Source: Lepisosteus oculatus | Taxonomy: Eukaryota > Chordata > Actinopteri > Semionotiformes > Lepisosteidae | Assembly: GCF_040954835.1 (NCBI RefSeq) | Contig: NC_090723.1 | Coordinates: forward strand, 9,806,001-9,870,000 | DNA: 64,000 bases | Direction of reading: 5' to 3' | In this document: positions 33,617 to 44,400 of the stretch, one piece after another | Layout of the letters: each line of letters opens with the position of its first letter | Position numbering within the stretch: position 1 is the first letter of the stretch | Translations under genes and position numbers: made by a program | The notes under the pieces: generated by a model | The model's database searches: none | The model's input: the letters and a program-made list of their open reading frames with translations, nothing else | Told to the model about the DNA's origin: nothing

Positions 33617-34263
33617 AGTGGGACGCACAGAGGTGGCAGTGAAGGCACCTCAGTCACGAGTAACAGCGTCCTGCAAAATCCCACCCTTTCCACACCCACT
33701 GCATCTCTCAGACTCCTCTTCCTCTGCAAGGGATCACAGACGAAGCAGGTTGTCCCACTGCCTCCCACTGCAGGTCACCCTCTGGGGAACAGAATCAACC
33801 AGGGACCCGCCGACTCCCATCAAGAACTGTCGTCACCGACAGGAGGCTACAATCCCCTTGCAGGACGTGAATGCCCAATTTGGCTCTTGTTTCAATGTTG
33901 TTGCCGCTTTTCAAATTAATTTCACTCCCTTCCTCTTCTTCTTCTTCAAGGGTTGACAGGAATGACAGCGAACTTGGCACACAGCGTTTCGCGGAAGACA
34001 CGCACTATGCTGGAGCCTACGGCAGATGTGTTAAGGGCTCTGGGAGTGGAAATGTCCCAGCTGTGCGCCCCATCACGCAGAGAGACGGGACTGAATCCTC
34101 ACGCAGGGGCCCAAAGGGGAGTTGGGGTGTTCCTGGGAATGAGGAGGGGGATCCCCTGGGTCCATGGGGAGCTTCATGTGGTCAAACTGCAGAGATCTGA
34201 TGGGACAAGCCCAGAGAAGCTTTAACTGGCATAACATAACATCATAACATAACACAACATAAC

Positions 34264-34516
34264 ATCACTTTATTGGCCATACAATTTCTTGCATTAGAAT
34301 TAGTCTTTTCGCAGACCCATGCTTGCTCTCCATGAGACACACAGACAGGGAGAGAAGCTGGGGTCAGAGCGCAGGGTTAGCCATTGTACAGCACCCCTGG
34401 AGCAGTTGGGGTCAAGGGCCTTGCTCAGGTGCCCAACGGAGTAGGATTCCTCTGCTGGCCGCGGGATTTGAACCGGCAACCTTCCAGTCACAGGCACAGA
34501 TCCTGAGCCATTCAGA
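34264..34516 (-). mobile_element. tRNA-derived SINE, antisense
   Basis: Tail ATCACTTTATTGGCC and ATTTCTTGCATTAG, body, B box as GGGATTTGAACCGGC, and A-box region as CAGATCCTGAGCCA. An ACATAACATAAC run precedes it. Confidence 0.88.
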
Positions 34517-37500
34517 CATGCAAACCAGGAAAAAAACTGTGGCAGCTGGATACAAACCTCAACCCTGTCCCCATCTGGGATGGGATGGCAGCAGCAGGGG
34601 GAGGGGTAAATGTTTTTGGGGGGCACGCGGGAGCTGCGGAGGGTTTTCTCGAGCAGGTGCCGCCCCCGAGAGACGAAAGTGGCACAGCCTGGGGCCAGTC
34701 AGCCTGTGGTGTCCTCTTACAGCCCAGCTGCTCGAGAGGCGATTCAAAAGGTTCTCGCCATCCAGCCCACACACCCCACTGCTGTGTCGGGGTCCCACGG
34801 TACCCCGGGACTGTACTGCTGGGGGGACAGTCGGAGTTTGGGGGACACACCCTGAGCCATCTCTCCAAACCGACTGGAAAGAACAAGTTGGACGCTGGCA
34901 GGCCCGAGAGCCGTCCAGCTGTCTCAGGAAAACACTGAACGGAGCCTGAGATCTGTTCGAAAGCTAAAAGAAACACTAAACTCCTCTCCCTCGAGCTCCC
35001 CCCCTGCTTTAAAAAGAAGAATGCTCGATCCCTGAGCAGAGATCAGTTTCCGACGGAGACAGTGGTATGTCCACAGGAGGCTTTTCTCTCCTTTCTTTCA
35101 AAGTTTTCCTACAACTATTAAAACATGCTGAAATAATAACTTGGGCCGTTTCATTTTGCGCTAACTGCTGATTTCCTCGAGCTCTGAAGGGGGACAGGAT
35201 CTAGGATGGGAGCTTAATTACACAGGCGCTGCTCAGAGGATTGCCCAGAACTGGCGTTCAATTGCTTTTCTGCTTTACACCGCCAGATCCGTGCCACCTC
35301 CTGTTGTGCCCAGAAAGCTGTCCTGTGGGTCTACTCAGCAAACAAAAGGAGCCGAATACTCTGAGGTTGAGTGTGTGCTTGCCAGGTCAGCTGTTTATAA
35401 TCACAGGTTGTGGGAGTGCATTGCGTGGTGTGTCTGGAATGAGCAGAGCTCATTAAGTACTGCCTGTGACAGCAGCTCGCTGCAGCGCTGTCACTACAAA
35501 GCCAGCACACATACCTAGCATTCAGGGCTGTGTACCTTGCTTTTATTGCATTATCCTGTATTATAGTCTACTGTACTGGAGTGCATTTTTCTGTCACGTT
35601 GCAGTTTTTGTACCATAATATAGTGTCCACATGGCTTTACAGTAGAGGAAAATACAGGGCATTGTTATTCTATACACTGGTCTTTACTGTGTGGTGTGAT
35701 TTCTCACTGTTCTACTGTGTAATATAGCGCATTATTCCTGTGGACAGTAGCCTTTCCAGACTGTGCCAGCTCTGACTAGGCCTCTCCTAGCCTCCTGTTC
35801 ACAGCAGTCATGGTGCTTTGCATTGGGGGAGACGGTGGTCCCTCCACAATTTACCCACCCCCCCCTCAAAATGCATGTTGAACGCTCAGGGGCCACCTCA
35901 TTGACCCTATCGCCCAAGGTCTCCCATCTTGCCCCCTAAAACCTGAAGCTCTGCAGCTTCTGCTGCACCCCTGTCTTAATGTTACTGTAACACTCACGGG
36001 GTTCACCGGCAGACAGAAACAGGCCAGAGCTCTGGCGCGGGTCGGCAGGACACTTATTAAAGACTCTGAGGGGGGCTACACACACAGGCGCAGGGGAGAC
36101 ACGGCACTGCCCCACACCTCCACCGACACAAGAGGGAAGAGGGCATCTCCAGCCCTGTCCCACTATATACAGGCGCCCCTCAGCCGCCATTCCCAGCCTG
36201 CCTTGCGTGCGCGTGGCTGCAGCGCCCCCTACCAATTCACTTTCCCAGACGGGGCAACTGGACAGACCCCCCAAAATGACAGACTCATCGAATCCCATGG
36301 CATTAGCCAATCTGATATACTCGCGCGGTGGAAAAGCCTTTCATCACCCCGCCGGGTGGGGGAACCCCTTCACGTGCCGCCCGACCCGGCCCCTCGGGGG
36401 GCATCTGACATTCCTGCACGAGGCGAACCGTCACAGCTCCGCCACCACGTGACACCGGTTTTAAAAACTTTTTTTGTTTCCCTCTCGTCTGTGTGACACT
36501 GGCGTGAGAAGGCCAGCTGGTGTTTCTAAACACGAAGCGTGAGTCTGGATCAGAGCAGGAAAACATAAACCCTGCAAAAGTCCACCTGTGAGATTTCACA
36601 ATCGCGTCACTATCTGTCCGCTGTAAACAAACCCAAAGGGGCAATTCTCCCCTCCCCCGACCTCTAACGTTCAAAGCATATCGTGTAATTTTCTGCCTGC
36701 TTTATTCTATTTTTAATCAGATTATAAAACTCTTCCAGGAAGCGGCGCCTCGGAAGGGGTCAGGGAGTTCTCGGAAGCAGTTTACTGTCGCCGTTCAAGC
36801 TGTACGTGTGCAAACAGACGGGCGCTGGTCACTGAGCACTGCTGAGCACTGAACATCAGAGCGCTCGTTACCGGCCGCCTCACTGCCTGAGATCTGGCCT
36901 TTTGTCAGCAGAACTGGACTGCTGAACAACATATTTTTCTGGTTAAGATTAGTTCAAATGGTCATTCTAACAAAGACCATATGTATAATGATTAATGAAC
37001 TCAATACAAAGTTCCTATTTTTAATTTTTATTCATCGCGAATGGCTCCAGTTCACTGCCTGGTCAGGATAATATTTAAAGCTTGGCTTTGGTTCACAATT
37101 AATGTTTTGCAAAGCATCCCCTTCTCTTCTCGTTAAAGACTGGGAAAAAAAAAGGTCTCCTGAAAATCACGGTCACACGCGTCGCCCGACCCCCCGGGGA
37201 ACCAGCGGCTCGTGGTCTTTGTGAGGAAAAGTACAACCTGGGAGAGCTCTGCTCGTGCCAATGGAGAAACACAACATCGCAGTCTCGGGCTGCTCGGCTT
37301 TCCAAACATACAGTATACACCAGGCTCAATTCTCTTCCGTTCCTTCTACAAATTATATCAGGCCCCAGCAGCTGCCAAACAATCAGGGTTGCTGGTGCCG
37401 GTTTGCGGACTGTGGAGAAACTGCCGCCCGCTTCCTGTCCCGAGACCCCGGGAGAAAACAGGATGAGGGAGAAGCCCCTGAGCGTTTCACGCCGCACCGA

Positions 37501-38051
37501 TCGCCGAGGGCAAACATCGGTCAGTTTAAAGGGTACACCGAGGAACAGAACACGGGGGACATGAAAACCAAGATAAAAAGAGAAATACCGAAGTTTTTAG
37601 AGAAAGAGAACCTCTAATTGTCCGACAGCATACCTTCTGTATATCACATTACATCGACACTAGGCTAGTGGATAGGATAGTTTTCTCCTGACTATTGAGG
37701 TGGAACAATGAAGCCACTCTTTGATTACGTTCAGGTGTTCTGCAAAGATGCACAGCTACATGCTGCCACCCTGTGGCCGAAACGTGAAATCGCATACAGA
37801 TTCAGACAAACCCCGTCCAGATGATTTTCTAAATGAACTGCCGCCCTCACCAGTTTCGAGGAGGTCGGTCTTCAGCGGAATGAGGAGACCAGACACGGAG
37901 ACCAGGTCCTTAAACTTACCTGGAGCACCTCATTAGTTAACAGGAGGTCCTCCAGTCTGAGTTCCACAGGGAGCTGATGCATCTTATATAAGACAGGAGT
38001 AATGTGATGAGGCAGAGTAGCTTCAGTCCTGGCACAAACAGTATTATTATG
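34517..38051. other. Intergenic, no gene seen
   Basis: Includes the degenerate GC-rich repeat at about 35985-36235 described with its partner at 13815. Frames in 34323-34976 and 37099-37617 show no family I recognise. Confidence 0.5.
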
Positions 38052-38250
38052 GACAGGTGGGTAGCTGCGTCACCATGCATAGGCTACAAAGGAACAAGTA
38101 AAGGTTTATTCCTGCTGAAAAGAAAAGAAAGAAAACGCAACGTTTCAGCTGTGGAGCCTTCGTCGGGTGTGAACCCTTAGCACAAGAAGAAGGCTCCACA
38201 GCCGATACCTTGTGTTTTCTTTCTTCTTTTTTCAGCGTGGAGTAAACATG
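38052..38250. mobile_element. Foldback (palindromic) repeat, copy 1
   Basis: Contains AGGTGGGTAGCTGCGTCACC, AAAGGAACAAGTAAAGG, CAACGTTTCAGCTGTGGAGC and, inverted, GAAGGCTCCACAGCCGA then TTTCTTTCTTC. The two halves are imperfect inverted repeats. Related copies lie at 62567 and 63452. Confidence 0.75.
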
Positions 38251-38352
38251 ATCATGGACAGACAAGCCTGTTTAGGCTGCTCAGGTTTTCACCTGTGTAG
38301 CTTTGCCCAGTTGAAGTCCCAGCTTCTCCGGGTGGTATCGAAAAGCCCCTTT

Positions 38353-38935
38353 ATAATAATAATAATGAATAACTGCTTACACTTATATAGCACTTTTCTG
38401 GACACTCCACTCAAAGCGCTTTACAGGTAATGGGGATCCCCTCCACCACCACCAGTGTGCAGCCCCACCTGGATGATGCAACGGCAGCCATAGTGCGCCA
38501 GAACACTCCCCACACACCAGCTCTCAGTGGGGAGGAGAGCAGAGTCATGAAGCCAGTTCAGAGATGGGGATTGTTAGGAGGCCATGATTGGTAAGGGCCA
38601 ATGGAAAATTTGGCCAGGACACCAGGGTTACACCCCTACTCTTTTCGAGAAACGCCCTGGGATTTTTAATGACCACAGAAAGTTGGGACCTCGGTTTTAC
38701 GTCTCATCCGAAGGACGGCGCCTGTTTACAGTATAGTGTCCCCGTCACTATACTGGGGCACTAGGACCCACATGGACCTCAGGGTGAGCGCCCCCTACTG
38801 GCTCCACTAACACCTCTTCCAGCAGCAACCTTAGTTTTTCCCAGGAGTCTCCCATCCAGGTACTGACCAGGCTCACACCTGCTGAGCTCCAGTGGGCTGC
38901 CAGCTGTGAGTTGCAGAGTGATATGGCTGCTGCCT
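38353..38935 (-). mobile_element. 5S-SINE, antisense, full length
   Basis: Starts with (ATA)n and TTACACTTATATAGCACTTT and ends with the 5S-like head (CATCCAGGTACTGACCAGGC, CTGAGCTCCAGTGGGC, GAGTGATATGGCTGCTG). Least diverged copy in the window. Confidence 0.93.
38788..38801 (-). promoter_or_regulatory. CTCF core-motif match in 5S-SINE (minus)
   Basis: Minus-strand CCAGTAGGGGGCGC fits all 14 consensus positions. Confidence 0.45.
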
Positions 38936-40938
38936 TTAAGGCTTCAGTTGAACAGGATTAGCCTACAGGTAGCAGCACTGGAGTTTGTGGGTTTGGGAAG
39001 CCACTGCGCTGTCAGACAGACGCCTGTAAAGTGCAGAGACTGGAGAAGCTGTACCCGAGCTGCACACAAATTCCAGTGTCATCAGTGTAACAGAGAATCC
39101 AAGTGCCCAGTGGCAGAGAAACCCGCAGTACGTGCACACAGCCCTCCCCGTCTGACGGCTACATCATTCAATCTAAAACAGGCAAGAACTGCAAACTGTC
39201 TCCTGTGAGTGACTCAGGAGTCACACCAGCGAAGGTAAGTCCCAGGGATCCCTGCACAGTGTTCCGTACAATCCAGCAGGCGATCAGGACTGGCAGTATC
39301 TGAAGCTGCACTTGAACAAAGGACAGAGCATATTCAGGGGTCCAGAAGAAGAAGCCATCAGCAAACCATGAATTACCCTGTTTCACTTCTGTTTTTAATA
39401 GGCTTTATTCTTTCAGGTAGTAACGAACGCACTGATGTTTGGGGTTCGGCTGATGTGAGTACTCATCACAGTCTCTTTGCAATGTTGGAATTAGGGTAAT
39501 AGATGCTGGTCTCCTGGGGTGCCCAGCCAGGTGTAACACAGGTGAGACAGCAGCAGGCTTTCAGACAATATATAAGTCATATTTCAGGGACTCCAGGTTG
39601 AAATCAGAATCAAGTGGATAAAGAGAGAAGCCCGCTTTCAGCAGGGGGGCAGGAACAGGGGACGGGGGACAGGTGGGCTTCATTCAGCCTCCTGCTCAGA
39701 CACACAAGCTGCACCAGGCTGGAGGGGGCAGGAGAGGTGCTGCCGGGCCTGTCCTGACTGGATCAGGGCTCAGGAGGTGAGCACAATGCTTAAGCCTCAA
39801 GGAGAGCACCTCTCCAAGAGTTCAGTCACAGGCCAAGCAACAGAGGGGCAGCTTCAACATCAAACACCCTAAGGGACAGCAGGCTGGTCAGAGAGGCTGT
39901 CCAGCGAGGACAAGAGGTGAGCAGGCAGGCAGGGAGGAAGGAAGGAGGACCGTCAGTCAGGAAGACGGCTTGAAAACATTCACAAGACTGAGAAGAAGCA
40001 GGAGCTGGGCACTGCAGTTTAAGCCGGCCCAGACAATAAAAACCAACCCAGTGTCCGTGGGCGAGGAACCACACAGCTCTTCCCAGCACACCTGGACAGT
40101 CCCTCCTGTGTCCACTGAGCCACTGCACTGTCCACACGGCCACACAGAACACCTGTGCAAGCGCATTAGAGCACGCTCTGGAAAACAGCTGGATTCGATT
40201 GACTTGTTATCTTTAGTAAACGACCTCATTTAAAGAGCAAATACAGTTTACTGGCTGTAAAAGCTTTTGTGAAGGAAACCCATTTTCAACACACTCTGCA
40301 TATCGCTGATAAGTTTATTATAACATTATAAAACATCTGGTTAAAATTATAATACAAACAAACGCACACATAAATAACTTTAGTGCTGGCAGATTCCTCA
40401 TAAACATTAAGATCGGCAAACAACCTCATCTGGGGCCGAATATCGCCTTAACTGGACGTTTCTGACACACCACAACAGAGGTAAGAGCCATGGGACCCAA
40501 ACGCTAAAGTATTAAAACAGGCTGGCTGTCCAGGACAGGGACAGATCGCCTGCAGAACGTTCAGGCTGGCAAAGTGCAAGGCAGTTCAGTTCAAACACTT
40601 TCAAGATGCGGTCTATAAACCACGTCTTGTGCAGCAGATAATTAAAACAACATTCAGAGCTCAGCCGCTCTGGTCTGTGCGAGTAAGCGCTCTTCACCCG
40701 CAGGGCCAGCTGCTGCAGAAGTGAGAGCCAGTAACTGTACTCTAACATATGGACTGTGAAAATGGGAACTGGAACAATGCAACTTGTTTCATAATGAAAA
40801 TTGGAGACCATGCAGCAGTCTGAGCAAATATGTCTTGGATGATGAGCCCTGGACCATGGACCAAGCCCACAAGATATTCGTCAAAATCCTTATTCCTGTC
40901 TTCGATTAATTCTAGAAGTCCATCTGATTGACTTTAGT
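38936..40938. other. Intergenic, no gene seen
   Basis: Downstream of tns4. No recognisable coding sequence or complete repeat. Confidence 0.55.
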
Positions 40939-40944
40939 TTTATT
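40939..40944 (-). terminator. tns4: Candidate tns4 polyadenylation signal
   Basis: AATAAA on the minus strand, about 330 bases after the tns4 stop codon and the first one found. Another lies further on near 40315. Confidence 0.5.
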
Positions 40945-41271
40945 GGGTGTGCTGAGATCTTAAGGGCGGTTGGAGAATTGCTCCCAAGTGCACAGATTGT
41001 ATTGGTGGGGGGGGGGGCATCCGGGACTTGGCATCTCCAGTCTCCATACCTCTGGCCAAAGTCTTTTGTTGAGAAATGTGGCCCATCTCAACATCCTCCA
41101 GCTTGCACTACAGCATCGGTCACATTGTGCTCCAGTCTGTTGAATTGTCTGGTGAAAGGTCTGGATATCACAATATTGTTGAAGATGGCACGTCCTGGCC
41201 ACACACAATTCTGTCCAGGTCGGCCCGTTCTGTCCTGATACTGGCCTGGCTGGGCACAGGGGGGGTTTGGT

Positions 41272-41416
41272 CTACTGGAGCGCCTCCTGCTGGGCGAGGA
41301 GACTCGTGACCAGGCTGATGGCAGTGCTGGCAGGCTGCAGGCTGTCGTACTCCGCAAACAGGTGGCAGACGTTCTCCATGCTGACGTCTGGGCCCTTTGC
41401 CACGAACCCGAAAATC
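41272..41416 (-). CDS. tns4: tns4 exon 13 (end of PTB domain, stop)
   Basis: One base completes an Arg codon, then 47 codons and TAG. Encodes [22 protein letters not shown] and SLVTSLL, the usual tensin C-terminus. Acceptor AG is at 41418-41417. Confidence 0.96.
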
Positions 41417-44400
41417 CTACAGAAGGAGCGGGGACAAAGAGAAACAGACTTAGTACGTTCAGCCGGATGGCTGGGGAGTTTATCAGAAACCGTGGTTCAA
41501 ACGTTGCAGTCAGTCTTACCTGGCAGATCTGCAGTCTTTCTGCCACCTGTGTAAGGAAAGCAAAAGTGAAAGAGTTAATAGGGAGGGTTACGACTGGGTG
41601 GGTGAGTGTCTGTCCATGTCTGTCTCTGTCTGTGTTGCTCTAGACAGCCTGGAGAAACACTGGAGACAGAGGGTAAGCCTCCTCTCCACACCTGAGGCTG
41701 GGTACCCCTGGGGCTGATGTCGGAGGAGAGCACTGCAATTTCACCGAAAGGTAACTAATCCGTTTTTCTGCAGCCTAACAAGAACGTAAAGGGATGAAAC
41801 AGTAGAACTTCGCCTTGCGGAGACGGTGAGAGAGAGAGAGAGAGAAGCCGGACTCACTTCCTTCCTTCAGGGTCTTCTCCGCAGTAGCTGAGCAGGTGTG
41901 TGGGATAATGCCTTCGGAAGAACAGCCTGCGGAGGAGAGACAAGCCAGTGGATTAGTGAGATGGCCAACCCAGCCGGTCCCAGCTTCTGCCTGACTCACA
42001 GACACACGTCTGCTGCATCAGGATTGAAAATCCTCGCCAGGGGTCAGACTGTTAAAACATATCAGGGCACTGATCCAAATAACACTTAAGTGTTCTTTAA
42101 GGCTCTCAAAGATTTGCAGTTGCAAGTCAGAACTCTTCTGAAGAAACTGAAATGTTGTTGTTGTTGGTGGTGGTTTTTCTGACAGGCTTACGTTTGTATT
42201 TTGCTTTGCCATGGTTCGCCTTTCAACCTCACTAAGCTTTAAAATGGTTTCACCAGGATTCCACTGTCCTGTGCTCCATCTCTGCCACAGCATGCATCAG
42301 TAATCTATATCTAGCCAGCAGCTCCCAGCTGGCAGCCCACTGGAGCTCAGCAGGTGTGAGCCTGGCCAGTACCTGGATGGGAGACTCCTGGGAAAGCCGA
42401 GGTTGCTGCTGGAAGAGGTATTAGTGAGGCCAGTAGGGGGCGCTCACCCTGTGGTCTGTGTGAGTCCTAATGTCCCAGTATGCTGTCCTTTGGATGAAAC
42501 GTAAAACCGAGTCCTGACTCTGCGGTCATTAAAAATCACAGAGTGTTTCTCGAAAAGAGTAGGGGTGTTACTCCGGTGTCCTGGCCAAATTTCCCCCTGG
42601 CCTTTACCAATCATGGCTTCCTAATAATCTCCCATCTCTGAAATGACTTTCTCACTCTGTTCTCCTCCCCACTGAGAGCTGGTGAGTGGGGAGAGTACTG
42701 GCGCATCATCCAGGTGGGGCTGCACACTGGTGGGGGTGGAGGGGAGACCTGTAAAGCACTTTGAGTGGAGTGTCCAGAAAAGCGCTATATAAGTGTGAGC
42801 AGTTATTATCAACTGTATCTCAAAGTTGGGTATGTCGATATTTTGACAGTGGGAATTTTGTGATTCACTGCCATTTTAAAAGCAGAAGCTAAGCGCTGGT
42901 TCTGACTGGACCTCAGCCCTGAGGCGCGTCGGGTCAGGACAGCACCGGCGACGAGAGTGCCCTTACTTCCTCTGCACGTCGGTCAGCGTGACGCCCTGGG
43001 CGGAGACCTTGAGGTTGACGATGGTGGGGGTGGGCAGCGCCGGGCCCCCGAAGGTGACGGAGATGGCCTTCTGCACGGCCAGCGGCCCAGTCAGCGTCTC
43101 GGTGTTCACGGAGCTCAGGAACAGGAAGTTACAGGCTGCAGGGGACAGCGAGGGCAGGGGGGGGGGGTGAGACAGGGAGCCACTGAACACACTTTCACCG
43201 CCTTCCTGCTTTGCTGTGCCTTGATCTCCCTGCATCTGCAACCTGCTTCACCAATCCACGACTCCACTGGGGCTGGCTCAGCTTTACTCTGAGTGTAACA
43301 TTCCAGGGCTCTAAGTGGATCACATAATACAGATCTTCACCACATCTGGGGGACCACATTCAAGTATTCAAAATCCCCCACTTGGCAAAGTCAAGCCAGT
43401 GGACTCCCTGCGTAAACCAGCAGTGACACACAAACCCTACAGAGGAACTGAAACCGTTTTTATACACGTGGTGGTGAGAAGATGAAGTATTGAAGAGAGT
43501 TGCAGAAGCTACCTGTCACGCCCATTACACCTAGAGGGAGTCTACTTCTGTCCTGTTCCTAGTTCCCTGTGATTATTCATGTCTTTTTGGTGTGTCTTGT
43601 TGTGTAGCCCATTTATTTCCTGTTTCTGCTCTGCTCCTTCGCTCAGCACTGAGGTTCGGATGTCCTGAGACCCGCCTAGCACCAGGTCGCCCCACGTCCG
43701 CTACCTGAGGGCATAGGTTTCTATACGGCATTTTCTGAACAGCTGAGCCCGGGCTAACCCCCATCTCGGTGCTACGCATAGGGTCTATTTCGCTCTCCTG
43801 CCATTCCACGGTTCGTCTCTTCCGACATCCGTGACACTACCCAGCCATGTTATTGAAGCTCACACCCTGGTTTGGTATGAGAAAAAGGCTGGGTGGGATC
43901 CTCAGATCAGTTAGGTTCTAGTAAGCAACCAAGCTAGGTGGGTCAAATGTGCTCCCCCTTGTTTCTAGTGGGCTCGTGGGACTCAGGTCAAACTGAATTC
44001 CAGTGTGCAGGACAGAGACTGGAGGGTCACCGAGCACAAATACAGCAATGGTGCACAGTGAACAGTGGTGAACAGTGGATTCGTGTCACAGCTTTGTAAT
44101 ATTCCTGTAAGCACTGAAGGCTTTCATGTTGGGGACATGGACACGAGCACGCTTCACGTACAGAGCCACGACACCTACCGGCTGTGGCTTTCTCTGGCTG
44201 TGCTGACGCGTCGGGACCATGGTCTTCCTTCGCTGAGGAATCTGTGCAGAAGGAGAAGCATTCGTCACCATGAGGCCTGGACTGGCAGCAGCCCCGCCCG
44301 AGACACTTGGACCGCAAGCAGAGGGCTGGCGTGGCACACAGCGAAGGACGGGAAACAGCTATTTTTTCTTAAAGAAAGTGAGTGCAATTCTGACTTGCGC

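Noticed and set aside
33329..33956. Cys/Val- and Thr/His-rich frames
   Set aside because: Come from the (TG)n microsatellite.
42312..42420. 5S rRNA gene
   Set aside because: Only the internal promoter region is 5S-like; it is fused to a SINE body and tail and repeated in the window.
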